A DNA stretch of 35,186 nucleotides from positions 1-35,186 of the forward strand of contig JAUYSD010000076.1 in NCBI GenBank assembly GCA_030696505.1, read 5' to 3'. This document shows positions 1-7,328 of this stretch, in pieces (the stretch's first letter is position 1; each line of letters opens with the position of its first letter). Both the position numbers and the translations under genes were made by a program. Origin of the DNA: Sulfuritalea sp. (lineage in GTDB: Bacteria > Pseudomonadota > Gammaproteobacteria > Burkholderiales > Rhodocyclaceae). Under the pieces are notes generated by a model that ran no database searches, was not told where the DNA came from, and was given only the letters and a program-made list of their open reading frames with translations.

Positions 1-171
1 AAGCAGGTGCGCACCCTGCCGCGCTACAAGTTCATGCCGATCCTGTTCCTCACCACCGAATCGCAGCAGTCGAAGCGGCTGGAGGCGAAGGCCGCCGGCG
101 CCTCGGGCTGGCTGGTCAAGCCGGCCACCGCCGACGAGCTGCTCGGCACCATCAAACTGGTGATCCGCTAG
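1..171 (+). CDS. CheY-like response regulator receiver domain (3' end only)
   Basis: The window opens inside this gene; the last 56 codons are visible and end in TAG. The fragment is the second half of a receiver domain: a hydrophobic strand (PILFLTTES) carrying the conserved Thr, then GASGWLVKP with the conserved Lys, and a final amphipathic helix with no room for an output domain. A single-domain CheY-type protein that passes a phosphorylation signal to the flagellar switch is the likely reading, because fliA follows 20 bases later on the same strand and FliM, the CheY target, is encoded further on. The phosphoacceptor Asp lies outside the window, so which CheY paralog it is cannot be decided. 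Confidence 0.8.
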   Translation, partial: KQVRTLPRYKFMPILFLTTESQQSKRLEAKAAGASGWLVKPATADELLGTIKLVIR

Positions 172-191
172 CCGGTTCAGGCCACGGGATC

Positions 192-956
192 ATGTATACC
201 GCCCAAGGCGTAATAGCCAAACAGCAGCCGGTCGCCGAGTACGCGCCGCTGGTCAAGCGCATCGCCTACCTGCTGATGGCCAGGCTGCCGGCCAGCGTCG
301 ATGTCGATGACCTGATCCAGAACGGCATGATCGGCCTGCTTGACGCCATCGAGCGCTATGACGATGGCCTCGGTGCCCAGTTCGAAACTTATGCCGTGCA
401 GCGGATACGCGGCGCTATGCTCGACGGCCTGCGCGACAACGACTGGGTACCGCGCAGCGTGCGCCGCGAAATGCGCCGGGTCGAGTCGACGATCCATGCC
501 CTGGAACACGAATTCGGTCGGCCACCGGCGGAATCGGAACTGGCGGCGGCCCTCGGCATTTCGCTGGCCGACTACCAGAAACTCCTGCTCGATGCGCGCG
601 GGCATCAGCTCGTCTATATCGAGGACATCAGCGAGGAAGGCGGCGAGAACTATCTGGCCCGGCATGAATCCGGGCCGACGTCCGATCCGCTCGTGCTGCT
701 GGAGGAAGAAGGGACGCGGACCGCTCTGGTGGCCGCGATCAAGGCCTTGCCGGAACGGGAGAAGCTGTTGATGGCCCTGTATTACGAGCAGGACCTGAAT
801 TTGCGCGAGATCGGCGAAGTGATGGGCGTGACCGAGTCGCGAGTTTGCCAATTGCACAGCCAGGCGGTCGCGCGCTTGCGCGCCAGCCTTGCCGTCGAGC
901 GCAGGCCGGCATCCGCGGCGCGGCGCAGGCGCACCTCAACTGGCGGCGGGGGCTGA
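192..956 (+). CDS. fliA: RNA polymerase sigma factor for flagellar operons (sigma-28, FliA)
   Basis: This 254-residue sigma factor directs RNA polymerase to late flagellar and chemotaxis promoters. Region 2 is clear (DDLIQNGMIGLLDAIERYD, about 39-57, then TYAVQRIRGAMLDGLRDNDW). Region 3 follows near 107-130, and region 4 is a helix-turn-helix at about 186-231 (LPEREKLL, LNLREIGEVMGVTESRVCQL). The N-terminus aligns with enteric FliA from the YTA.GV motif, which supports ATG 192. After region 4 there is an extra tail of about 23 residues, rich in Arg and ending in four Gly, that enteric FliA lacks. Its antagonist FlgM and two FliA-type promoters (before flgM and flgK) are in this window. motC starts 5 bases after its stop, so fliA, motC and motD are probably cotranscribed. 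Confidence 0.96.
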   Translation: MYTAQGVIAKQQPVAEYAPLVKRIAYLLMARLPASVDVDDLIQNGMIGLLDAIERYDDGLGAQFETYAVQRIRGAMLDGLRDNDWVPRSVRREMRRVESTIHALEHEFGRPPAESELAAALGISLADYQKLLLDARGHQLVYIEDISEEGGENYLARHESGPTSDPLVLLEEEGTRTALVAAIKALPEREKLLMALYYEQDLNLREIGEVMGVTESRVCQLHSQAVARLRASLAVERRPASAARRRRTSTGGGG

Positions 957-961
957 GCGCG

Positions 962-1702
962 ATGGACATGATCAGCATCGTCGGTCTGCTGCTGGGCCTG
1001 GCCGCCGTTGTCGGCGGGCAGATCCTAGAGGGCGGGCATCTGGATTCACTGGTGCAACCCGCGGCCTTTCTGATCGTCGTCGGCGGCACGCTGGGTGCGG
1101 TGATGCTGCAGAGTCCGCTGCGGGTTTTTCGGGACGGCATAAAGATGGTGTCCTGGGTGTTTTTCCCTCCGGGCACGGACCCGCAGAAGCTGATAGCCGA
1201 GGTTTGTCACTGGAGCCAGATCGCGCGCAAGGAAGGCTTGCTGGCGTTGGAGGGACAGATCGCCACGCTGGACGACCCGTTTGCCGCCAAGGGCTTGCAG
1301 CTGCTGGTCGACGGTGCCGAACCGGAGCGCCTGCGCGAAGTGCTGGAGGTGGACATCAGCGCCCGCGAAAGCAGCCTGAAGGCGGCGGCCAGGGTATGGG
1401 AATCGGCCGGCGGTTACTCGCCGACGATCGGCATTATCGGCGCCGTGATGGGCCTGATCCACGTCATGGAGAATTTGTCGGACCCGTCAAAACTCGGCAG
1501 CGGCATTGCCGTCGCCTTCGTGGCGACCATCTATGGCGTGGGCGCAGCGAACCTGATTTTCCTGCCGATTGCGAAGAAACTCATGGCCAATATCGCGCGC
1601 GTCATCACCATTCGCGAAATGCTGGTCGATGGACTGGTCGGGATCGCCAACGGCGATAATCCGCGTCTGTTGGAGAGCCGGCTGCAGGGCTACTTCGTCT
1701 GA
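962..1702 (+). CDS. motC: Flagellar motor stator protein MotC (MotA family)
   Basis: A 246-residue MotA/TolQ/ExbB-family stator subunit of the inner membrane that forms the ion channel with the MotB-type partner and pushes on FliG. Hydrophobic segments lie near 5-25 and 32-50, a cytoplasmic loop fills the middle, and the last membrane pair carries the family motif SPTIGIIGAVMGLIHVMENL. The 246-residue length and linkage to fliA resemble MotC of the Pseudomonas second stator more than the longer enteric MotA. ATG 962 is chosen because the encoded MDMISIVGLLLG is the usual stator start; an in-frame start further upstream would overlap fliA. The stop codon shares one base with the motD start, implying translational coupling. 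Confidence 0.93.
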   Translation: MDMISIVGLLLGLAAVVGGQILEGGHLDSLVQPAAFLIVVGGTLGAVMLQSPLRVFRDGIKMVSWVFFPPGTDPQKLIAEVCHWSQIARKEGLLALEGQIATLDDPFAAKGLQLLVDGAEPERLREVLEVDISARESSLKAAARVWESAGGYSPTIGIIGAVMGLIHVMENLSDPSKLGSGIAVAFVATIYGVGAANLIFLPIAKKLMANIARVITIREMLVDGLVGIANGDNPRLLESRLQGYFV

Positions 1703-2481
1703 TGGCCCAGTTCAGGCGCCGCCGTCGCCGGCGCGAGACCGACGACCCGGAAAATCACGAGCGCTGGCTGGTGTCGTATGCGGATTTCATCACGCTGCTG
1801 TTTGCCTTCTTCGTCGTGATGTACGGCATTTCCTCGGTCAACGAGGGCAAGTATCGCGTCATGTCGGATTCCATCGTGGTCGCATTTCGCAGCATCTCGG
1901 GCGCGCCGGCCAGGGCCCTGATGCCGGTCAGCATGCCCGAGTCGACGCCGGCGGCCGTTTCGCTGCGGCGCAATCCGGCCCCGCAGTTGGCGAAGAAGGA
2001 GCAGATGCGCAATCTGGCCGTCAGCCTGAACCAGGCGCTGGCGCCATTGATGGCGCAGGGCAAGGTCCGGGTGACCGAGGGCGCCCTCGGCATCACCGTG
2101 GACATCAATGCCAGCGCCCTGTTTGCGCCGGGCGAGGCGCGGCTCGATCTCGGCGCGGTGCGCGCGCTCGATGCGGTTGGCCGGATGCTGGCCACCACCG
2201 ACTTCCCCATCGTGGTCGAGGGGCATACCGACAATATTCCGATCAGTACGCCGCAGTTTCCCACCAACTGGGAGCTTTCCGCCGCCAGGGCCGCCAGCGT
2301 GGTACGGCTGTTCGTCGATACCGAGGTCGATCCCCGCCGCTTGACGGCCTCCGGCTATGCGGATCAGCGACCGGTGGCCGACAATGCGACGCCGGCAGGG
2401 CGCCAGGCCAATCGTCGGGTGGCAATCCGGATCGAGTCGCGCACCCCGGACCATCGGGTCGAGGTGCCGCTGACCCAATAA
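1702..2481 (+). CDS. motD: Flagellar motor stator protein MotD (MotB family)
   Basis: A 259-residue peptidoglycan-anchored stator subunit. After a very basic start (seven Arg in a row, residues 5-11) comes one membrane helix, with WLVSYADFITLLFAFFVVMY around 22-41; Asp28 is the expected ion-binding residue. The C-terminal half is an OmpA-like peptidoglycan-binding domain with VEGHTDNIPI and the SGYADQRPV...NRRVAIRI segment. The gene overlaps motC by one base. The HERWLVSYADFITLLFAFF signature and pairing with the short MotC favour MotD over enteric MotB. Whether the stator uses protons or sodium cannot be told from this reading. It ends 30 bases from the convergent flgN stop. Confidence 0.93.
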   Translation: MAQFRRRRRRRETDDPENHERWLVSYADFITLLFAFFVVMYGISSVNEGKYRVMSDSIVVAFRSISGAPARALMPVSMPESTPAAVSLRRNPAPQLAKKEQMRNLAVSLNQALAPLMAQGKVRVTEGALGITVDINASALFAPGEARLDLGAVRALDAVGRMLATTDFPIVVEGHTDNIPISTPQFPTNWELSAARAASVVRLFVDTEVDPRRLTASGYADQRPVADNATPAGRQANRRVAIRIESRTPDHRVEVPLTQ

Positions 2482-2511
2482 AAATGCCGGTACGCAGTGC
2501 CGCGGGGTGAT

Positions 2512-2976
2512 TCAGGCGCTGCCCAGGGGCCGCCGTCCGGATGAGGATTTTTGCTGGCCATCGGCACCGTAGGGCGTGGCATCGGCCGCTTCACCGAGCA
2601 AGGTTGCCAGGGCCTGCTGATTTTGCTGCATGCGCGCCGCAATCAATTTGCCGTTGAGTTCATTCTCGCGTTTGGCGGCGGCGGCCAGTTCGAGGTAGCG
2701 CTGCAGCATGCCCAGCGCCGCCGTCGGCCGGGTATTGGCGCCGACCCAGGCATCGAGTCCGGCACGACCGGCGGCAAAGCCGGCGCTGCGCTGCGCTGCG
2801 TCGCGCTCGGCTTCGAGGTTCGCCAGGCGAACCGCCTGCTGCGACTTTTCACCGGCGATAGTCGGCAATTGGTCGATGTCGCCGGAAACCAGCGCATTCC
2901 GTTCCGCGGCCAGCACGGCCACGAACCCCTGCAATTCGGCGATGGTCTGTTCCAGCAGGATGTCGATTGCGGCCAA
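2512..2976 (-). CDS. flgN: Flagellar export chaperone FlgN
   Basis: A 154-residue, mostly helical, acidic and Ala/Gln-rich protein without membrane segments. It matches the FlgN family in length and in the N-terminal pattern (LLEQTIAELQGFVAVLAAERNAL) followed by an EKSQQAVRLANLEAERD helix. FlgN holds the hook-filament junction proteins FlgK and FlgL, both encoded in this window, for export by the flagellar type III apparatus. It is the last gene of the flgA-flgM-flgN block, 14 bases after flgM, so the sigma-28 promoter before flgM should also drive it. The family is weakly conserved, so the call leans on context as well as sequence. Confidence 0.88.
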   Translation of the reverse strand: MAAIDILLEQTIAELQGFVAVLAAERNALVSGDIDQLPTIAGEKSQQAVRLANLEAERDAAQRSAGFAAGRAGLDAWVGANTRPTAALGMLQRYLELAAAAKRENELNGKLIAARMQQNQQALATLLGEAADATPYGADGQQKSSSGRRPLGSA

Positions 2977-2990
2977 GGCGGGTCCGCTGC

Positions 2991-3305
2991 CTAACCGGCG
3001 CTGCGCTTCTTGCCAAGTTGATCCCGAACGTCTTCGATCAGGCGATCGGCAATCTTTTCGGCATCGATCTGCAATTGTCCCTGCGCGATGGCCTCGCGAA
3101 TTTCCGCTACGCGCTGGCTGTCGAAGGGCGCTGCCGCCGACCTGACGAACGCCGTCGATTGCAGGTTGCTGGCTGCCGCGGCATCGCCGGCTACGGTGGC
3201 GCTTGGCGCTGCGGTTCTGCCGGACCCATTGGCAGCGGCGGCGGTGGCTTGCGCGCGGGCTTTCGGCAGGCTGGCGGGTGAAGGTATCGCGGAGTTGATC
3301 TTCAT
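2991..3305 (-). CDS. flgM: Anti-sigma-28 factor FlgM
   Basis: A 104-residue negative regulator that binds FliA and is exported when the hook is complete, releasing late gene expression. The start MKINSAIPSP and the C-terminal sigma-binding region (DSQRVAEIREAIAQGQLQID, then AEKIADRLIEDV) are typical of FlgM; between them lies an Ala-rich, probably disordered stretch. The reading frame is open for 42 more codons upstream, but the family N-terminus and the position of the promoter, which lies inside that extension, place the start at ATG 3305. A GTG three codons earlier is possible. No good ribosome-binding site is visible for either. Confidence 0.92.
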   Translation of the reverse strand: MKINSAIPSPASLPKARAQATAAAANGSGRTAAPSATVAGDAAAASNLQSTAFVRSAAAPFDSQRVAEIREAIAQGQLQIDAEKIADRLIEDVRDQLGKKRSAG

Positions 3306-3340
3306 GATGTGCACCGGTACGGGTTCTTGGCTTAGGGGAT

Positions 3341-3367
3341 TTAACGGCGCCGAAATCCCCAACTTTA
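3341..3367 (-). promoter_or_regulatory. Sigma-28 (FliA) promoter of flgM-flgN
   Basis: Read on the minus strand, the -35 element TAAAGTTG (3367-3360) is separated by exactly 11 bases from the -10 element GCCGTTAA (3348-3341). Each differs by one base from the enteric FliA consensus TAAAGTTT-N11-GCCGATAA. The predicted transcript would start about 28 bases before the flgM ATG. The rest of the 234-base flgM-flgA gap (up to 3539) shows no open frame with coding character. Confidence 0.88.
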
Positions 3368-3539
3368 GGGTTGGATCAGGCGTTGCCGACAATTTACCCT
3401 TTGATCGGCGGCATCCGCCAAGGCGACGCATTGCGCCGGCGACCGACCCTGTCGCTGAGAATGGCCGAGTGTACCGCTTCCTTTCTTGTTCGTGGGCGTC
3501 GCGCCGCGCCGGTCCGCCGCGACCCGCACTTGCGCCACC

Positions 3540-4232
3540 TCACTGGGCGAGGCTGACCCTGCCGTCGCTTTGCGCCGTGCCGCTGACGACCTGGCCGGAG
3601 GCCGTGCGGACCTGCACTAACTGCCCGGCAGCGGCGCTGTTCAGCGCGCGGCCTTCGCTGGCGACCTGGAAGCCCGCTCCACCGGAGACGATGCGGACGT
3701 TTTGTCCCTGCTTCACCACCACGGGCGGACGAAACATTTCCGTGCGCAACGGGCGGCCGGCCGGCACGGCATTACCGGAAGCCTGCCCGAGCACGCGCTG
3801 CGGATCATTCAATACTCCGTTCGGCAACTCCGCCAGATCACCCTGACGGCGTTCGATGTCGGCTTCTTCGACGATCTGGCCGGCCCGCAGGGAACGTGCG
3901 CTGACCAGGTAGTCCACCGTGACATGAATCTGCACGGGCACATACAGGCTCCATGTCGCACCTTCGGTGCAACGAACATTGACATGGGTTCGCCCCCACG
4001 GCCGGGCTCCTGCGTCCATGGCAGCAGCGAGCTTGCGGCAATCGGGCGACAGGCGGCCGGCGTTGATGGTGCCGATGCTGTAGCGAACCGGCCCGGGCAG
4101 ATCCTTGCCGTGGGCATCGAGAAACTCCGTGACGGCGCGGCGTATCGGTTCCGCGTCCGCGGCCCATAGCGGGTTTGCGGAGAGCAACAGGATCGCGGCG
4201 AGCGTGGAGAGGAGGGCGGTAGTGGGATGCAT
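3540..4232 (-). CDS. flgA: Flagellar basal body P-ring assembly chaperone FlgA
   Basis: A 230-residue periplasmic chaperone that helps FlgI form the P ring. A Sec signal peptide covers about residues 1-24 (hydrophobic TLAAILLLSANPLWA, cut near AWA-like LWAA). The C-terminal half is the SAF/FlgA domain: VSARSLRAGQIVEEADIERR, then VPAGRPLRTEMFRPPVVVKQGQNV and the closing ASGQVVSGTAQ segment. Size and domain order match the family. It is divergent from flgB across a 243-base regulatory gap and is followed 234 bases later by flgM. A candidate sigma-54 promoter is noted at 4326-4341. Confidence 0.93.
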   Translation of the reverse strand: MHPTTALLSTLAAILLLSANPLWAADAEPIRRAVTEFLDAHGKDLPGPVRYSIGTINAGRLSPDCRKLAAAMDAGARPWGRTHVNVRCTEGATWSLYVPVQIHVTVDYLVSARSLRAGQIVEEADIERRQGDLAELPNGVLNDPQRVLGQASGNAVPAGRPLRTEMFRPPVVVKQGQNVRIVSGGAGFQVASEGRALNSAAAGQLVQVRTASGQVVSGTAQSDGRVSLAQ

Positions 4233-4305
4233 GGTCGAAGATTACCGCAGGAAGCCGTGCTTACGTGTGCGGCCGGCAACATTCACGGCAATCGGCCTTG
4301 CGGCC

Positions 4306-4320
4306 GGCAACTTTTGCCGT
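4306..4320. promoter_or_regulatory. CGGCAA-N3-TTGCCG palindrome, candidate flagellar activator site
   Basis: CGGCAACTTTTGCCG is a perfect 6+6 inverted repeat with a 3-base centre. It lies about 125 bases before the predicted flgB transcription start. A copy identical at 14 of 15 positions lies in the flgK promoter (13391-13405) and a degenerate one upstream of fliK (22968-22982). The location suits an NtrC-type flagellar activator (FlrC, FleR or FlbD class), none of which is encoded in the window. Confidence 0.5.
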
Positions 4321-4325
4321 GTTGC

Positions 4326-4341
4326 CGCGACGCTTTTGCCA
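4326..4341 (-). promoter_or_regulatory. Weak sigma-54-like promoter facing flgA
   Basis: On the minus strand TGGCAAAAGCGTCGCG has GG and GC 10 bases apart, with an intact TGGCA -24 half but a poor -12 half (TCGC instead of TTGC). It would give a leader of about 80 bases before flgA. It overlaps the repeat array, so the match may be a by-product of those repeats. Confidence 0.3.
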
Positions 4342-4414
4342 GCGTTGCCCCGGCTCCGGCTCGAAAGGGCGCGAAAGCGCCAGAAACAGGCATGGCAGAG
4401 GCGATTTCGGGGCA

Positions 4415-4430
4415 TGGCATGGATGATGCG
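4415..4430 (+). promoter_or_regulatory. Sigma-54 promoter of the flgB operon
   Basis: TGGCAT-GGATG-ATGCG has GG and GC separated by the required 10 bases and agrees with the sigma-54 consensus TGGCAC-N5-TTGCA at most positions. The element ends 46 bases before the flgB ATG. The same GGCAT core recurs in the flgE2 and fliK promoters. Confidence 0.7.
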
Positions 4431-4475
4431 TAGACCACGTCACATAGTCCATCAGACACGCCGACAACCTCTACC

Positions 4476-4874
4476 ATGTTCGATCGAATCGACGACCAAC
4501 TCAGGATTCACCGCGCCGCACTCGGCGCGCTGACCTACCGCCAGGAATTGCTTGCATCGAATATCGCCAATGCGGATACGCCGCATTTCAAGGCGCGCGA
4601 TATCGATTTCAAGGGCGCGCTGGAGTCGGCGCTGACAGGACGGCGTACCGGCAGCCTGGCAAGCACCTCGCCGCGGCATCTGCAGTCAGGCGTGGCGACT
4701 TCCTTCGCCGAGGCGGCAAGATTTCGCACCGAATTCCAGCCCAGCATCGACGGCAATACCGTGAATATGGACATCGAGCGCAGCGCCTTCGCCGAGAATG
4801 CCCTGCGCCTCGAAGCCGCGCTGACCTTCATTCGCGGCGAGTTCAAAGACCTGCAGCTGGTGCTGAGCCAGTAA
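4476..4874 (+). CDS. flgB: Flagellar basal body rod protein FlgB
   Basis: A 132-residue proximal rod protein, exported by the flagellar apparatus without a cleaved signal. The N-terminus carries the rod-family motif [20 protein letters not shown] (about 27-46), and the C-terminus ends with the amphipathic helix used for packing ([20 protein letters not shown]). Length matches FlgB (about 130-140). It is the first gene of the flgB-to-flgL cluster, behind a sigma-54 promoter, and flgC begins 5 bases after its stop. Confidence 0.95.
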   Translation: MFDRIDDQLRIHRAALGALTYRQELLASNIANADTPHFKARDIDFKGALESALTGRRTGSLASTSPRHLQSGVATSFAEAARFRTEFQPSIDGNTVNMDIERSAFAENALRLEAALTFIRGEFKDLQLVLSQ

Positions 4875-4879
4875 GCGCC

Positions 4880-5281
4880 ATGAGCCTGCTCAACATATTC
4901 TCCATCGCCGGTTCGGCGCTTACCGCTCAGTCGGCGCGCCTCAACACGATTGCCAGCAACCTGGCCAATGCCGACAGCGTGGCCGGCGCCGACGGCCGTC
5001 CCTATCGGGCCAGGCAGGTGGAGTTCAAGGCGACCGCGGTCGAAGGCGGCGGAACCGGTGTGCGCGTCACGCGCGTGGTCGAAAGCCAGGCACCGTTACG
5101 GATGAGCTACGACCCGTCGAGTCCGGCGGCGAACGAACAGGGTTATGTGGCGATGCCCAACGTGAATGTGGTGGACGAGATGGTCAACATGATCTCGGCC
5201 TCGCGTTCCTACCAGAACAATGCCGAAGTAATGAACGCCGCGAAATCGCTGATCCAGAAGACTCTGGCGCTCGGACAATAA
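4880..5281 (+). CDS. flgC: Flagellar basal body rod protein FlgC
   Basis: A 133-residue rod protein. It has the N-terminal motif [19 protein letters not shown] followed by PYRARQVEF, and the C-terminal family signature [24 protein letters not shown] with [15 protein letters not shown] closing the protein. Both terminal helices coil together in the assembled rod. Length equals the usual 130-140 residues. It is five bases from flgB and 23 bases from flgD, consistent with one transcript. Confidence 0.96.
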   Translation: MSLLNIFSIAGSALTAQSARLNTIASNLANADSVAGADGRPYRARQVEFKATAVEGGGTGVRVTRVVESQAPLRMSYDPSSPAANEQGYVAMPNVNVVDEMVNMISASRSYQNNAEVMNAAKSLIQKTLALGQ

Positions 5282-5304
5282 CATCTTTGCAAGGAGAGCA
5301 TGAC

Positions 5305-5988
5305 ATGGCAATCACTTCGGCTTCCGTTCTATCCAGCACCGCGCAGTCTTTGCTGGAGGCGGCCAACGGCACGGGCAGCGCCAAGCCGACCAGCGCCACG
5401 ACCGACGCGCAGAACCGCTTCCTCAGGTTGTTGACCACCCAGCTGAAGAATCAGGATCCGCTGAATCCGATGGACAACGCCCAGATGACCTCGCAACTGG
5501 CGCAGATCAGCACCGTCGATGGCATCGAGAAGCTCAACGCGACCCTGCAGAAGCTGCTTTCCAGCTCTGTCGATAGCGAAGCGATGCAGGCGGCGGCACT
5601 GGTTGGTCATCAGGTGATGGTGGCCGGTAGCGGCCTGACTCTTGGCGACAGCGGGGCGGTGGGTGGGCTTGAATTGAAGTCCGCCGCTGACCAGGTCAGC
5701 GTCACCATCAAGGATTCCAATGGAATTGTCATGAGAACGCTGGATCTCGGCGATCTGGATGCGGGAATGCACAACTTCGTCTGGGATGGCAAGACCGACA
5801 GCGGAGCCCAGGCGGTCAATGGCAGTTACGGCATTTCGATTCTGGCCAAGCGCGGATCGGAAAAGCTTGAAGTCTCCCCGCTCGAACTGGCCGGGGTGAC
5901 CAGCATCAATCGCAGCAGTCAAGGTGTAACTCTGGATCTCGGACAACTCGGCCTGGCCAAGCTGTCCGACGTTAAACAAATTTTCTGA
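5305..5988 (+). CDS. flgD: Flagellar hook assembly scaffold protein FlgD
   Basis: A 227-residue hook cap that guides FlgE polymerisation and is shed when the hook is finished. The conserved N-terminal block is intact: FLRLLTTQLKNQDPLNPMDN followed by TSQLAQISTVDGIEKLN (about 38-77). The C-terminal half is the beta-sandwich/FlgD-Tudor part, including HNFVWDGKTDSGAQAVNGSY. ATG 5305 is preceded by AAGGAG with an 8-base spacer; a TTG six codons upstream is less likely. flgE starts 13 bases after the stop. Confidence 0.95.
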   Translation: MAITSASVLSSTAQSLLEAANGTGSAKPTSATTDAQNRFLRLLTTQLKNQDPLNPMDNAQMTSQLAQISTVDGIEKLNATLQKLLSSSVDSEAMQAAALVGHQVMVAGSGLTLGDSGAVGGLELKSAADQVSVTIKDSNGIVMRTLDLGDLDAGMHNFVWDGKTDSGAQAVNGSYGISILAKRGSEKLEVSPLELAGVTSINRSSQGVTLDLGQLGLAKLSDVKQIF

Positions 5989-6001
5989 GCGGGAGCGGAT
6001 C

Positions 6002-7291
6002 ATGGGATTTCAACAAGGTTTGGCTGGACTCAATGCATCGTCGAAGGCGCTCGATACCATCGGCAACAACATTTCCAATGCCAGCACGGTCGGTTTCAAG
6101 ACCGGGCAAACGCAGTTCGCCGACGTCTTCGCGGCATCTCTTTCCGGTGCCGGCGCGGCACCGGTGGGCCTCGGCACCAAGGTTGCCGCCGTGGTTCAGC
6201 AATTTACCCAGGGCAGCATCGGTGTCACCAACAATCCGCTCGATATTGCGATCAACGGCGGCGGTTTCTTCCAGATGGACGACGGCAACGGCGCCACTGT
6301 GTATACCCGCAACGGACAGTTCCAACTCGACCAGTCCGGCTACATCGTCAATGCCAACGGTTTGCAGCTGAAGGGCATCATGGCCACCCGCGGCGTGATT
6401 GCCCCGGGATCGCCTTCGGTGCCGCTGCGTCTGTTCGATCCGTCGCAGAGCCTGGCCGGCCCGCCGCAGCAAACCGGCGGCAGCCCAGGCAACCTGGGCC
6501 TGCAGGTCAACGTCAATCTCGATGCCCGCGTGGCGCCGCCAGCCGATCCGACCTTCGACTACAACAATCCGCGCACCTACAATCAGTCCACGGCGGTCAC
6601 CATCTACGACAGCCTGGGCAACCCCCACACTTATTCGATGTATTTCGTCAAGGGCGTCGCGGCCAGCAGCTGGGACGTCTATGCCGCGGTGAGCAATCCG
6701 CCGGGTGCCGTGCCGACCGTCACGGACCTGTCCGCCGGCGGTCCGCTGGGAACCCTGAGCTTCGACTCTACTGGCACGCTGACCTCGGCGCCCTTCACCG
6801 CCGTCGTGACCGATGCCGACCTGGGCTACACCGGAGCCGTGAATTCCCTGTCCTTCCCGGTGGTCTTCGATGGGACTACGCAGTTCGGCTCGGACTTCTC
6901 GGTCAATGCGATGATTCAGGACGGCTATGGTTCGGGAACCCTGGCCGGATTCAACATCGGCAAGGACGGCATCATTCTCGGCCGCTACACCAACGGCCAA
7001 TCGACCGAAGTCGGCCAGGTCATTCTCGCCTCCTTCCGCAATCCGCAAGGCATGCAACCGCTCGGCGACAACGTCTGGGCGCAGTCCTCGACCAGCGGTG
7101 ACCGCATCGTCGGCACTCCCGGATCGACGGGTCAGTACGGCGTGCTGCAGTCCGCCGCGCTCGAAGAGTCGAATGTCGATCTGACCGCCGAGCTGGTGAC
7201 CATGATCACCATGCAAAGGTCGTATCAGGCCAACGCGCAGACGATCAAGACGCAGGACAGCATTCTGCAGACCCTGGTCAACCTGCGCTGA
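6002..7291 (+). CDS. flgE: Flagellar hook protein FlgE
   Basis: A 429-residue hook subunit. The N-terminal region has the family pattern GLAGLNASSKALDTIGNNIS, then VGFKTGQTQFADVF and a D0/D1 segment (GVTNNPLDIAINGGGFFQM). The D2 region (about 130-330) is the variable outer part. The C-terminus carries ALEESNVDLTAELVTMITM and RSYQANAQTIKTQD, which form the inner D0 helix. Length is slightly above enteric FlgE (about 400). Its place right after its cap gene flgD marks it as the main hook gene; a paralog follows flgF. Confidence 0.96.
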   Translation: MGFQQGLAGLNASSKALDTIGNNISNASTVGFKTGQTQFADVFAASLSGAGAAPVGLGTKVAAVVQQFTQGSIGVTNNPLDIAINGGGFFQMDDGNGATVYTRNGQFQLDQSGYIVNANGLQLKGIMATRGVIAPGSPSVPLRLFDPSQSLAGPPQQTGGSPGNLGLQVNVNLDARVAPPADPTFDYNNPRTYNQSTAVTIYDSLGNPHTYSMYFVKGVAASSWDVYAAVSNPPGAVPTVTDLSAGGPLGTLSFDSTGTLTSAPFTAVVTDADLGYTGAVNSLSFPVVFDGTTQFGSDFSVNAMIQDGYGSGTLAGFNIGKDGIILGRYTNGQSTEVGQVILASFRNPQGMQPLGDNVWAQSSTSGDRIVGTPGSTGQYGVLQSAALEESNVDLTAELVTMITMQRSYQANAQTIKTQDSILQTLVNLR

Positions 7292-7328
7292 TAGTTGCCG
7301 CTGACGACACGGCGAGAGGGACGGGACG

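Larger units (their letters stand above)
4268..4349. repeat. Helically phased short repeats in the flgA-flgB regulatory gap
   Basis: The 13-base sequence TGCGGCCGGCAAC occurs at 4268-4280 and again at 4299-4311, 31 bases apart (about three helical turns). Immediately after, CTTTTGCC followed by a GTTGCC occurs at 4311-4326 and again at 4333-4349, 22 bases apart (about two turns). All copies lie 65-150 bases before the -24 element of the flgB promoter, the usual place for enhancer sites of sigma-54 activators. Binding is inference; the repeats themselves are seen directly. Confidence 0.55.

Noticed and set aside
1434-1441. GCCGATAA on the minus strand inside motC, an exact FliA -10 match
   Set aside because: No -35 element at the right distance and no gene on that strand to serve.
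4300-4327. A sigma-28 promoter at GCCGTGTT after the first palindrome, by analogy with flgK
   Set aside because: The -10 is poor and the position 11 bases upstream reads CTTGCGGC, which does not resemble TAAAGTTT.
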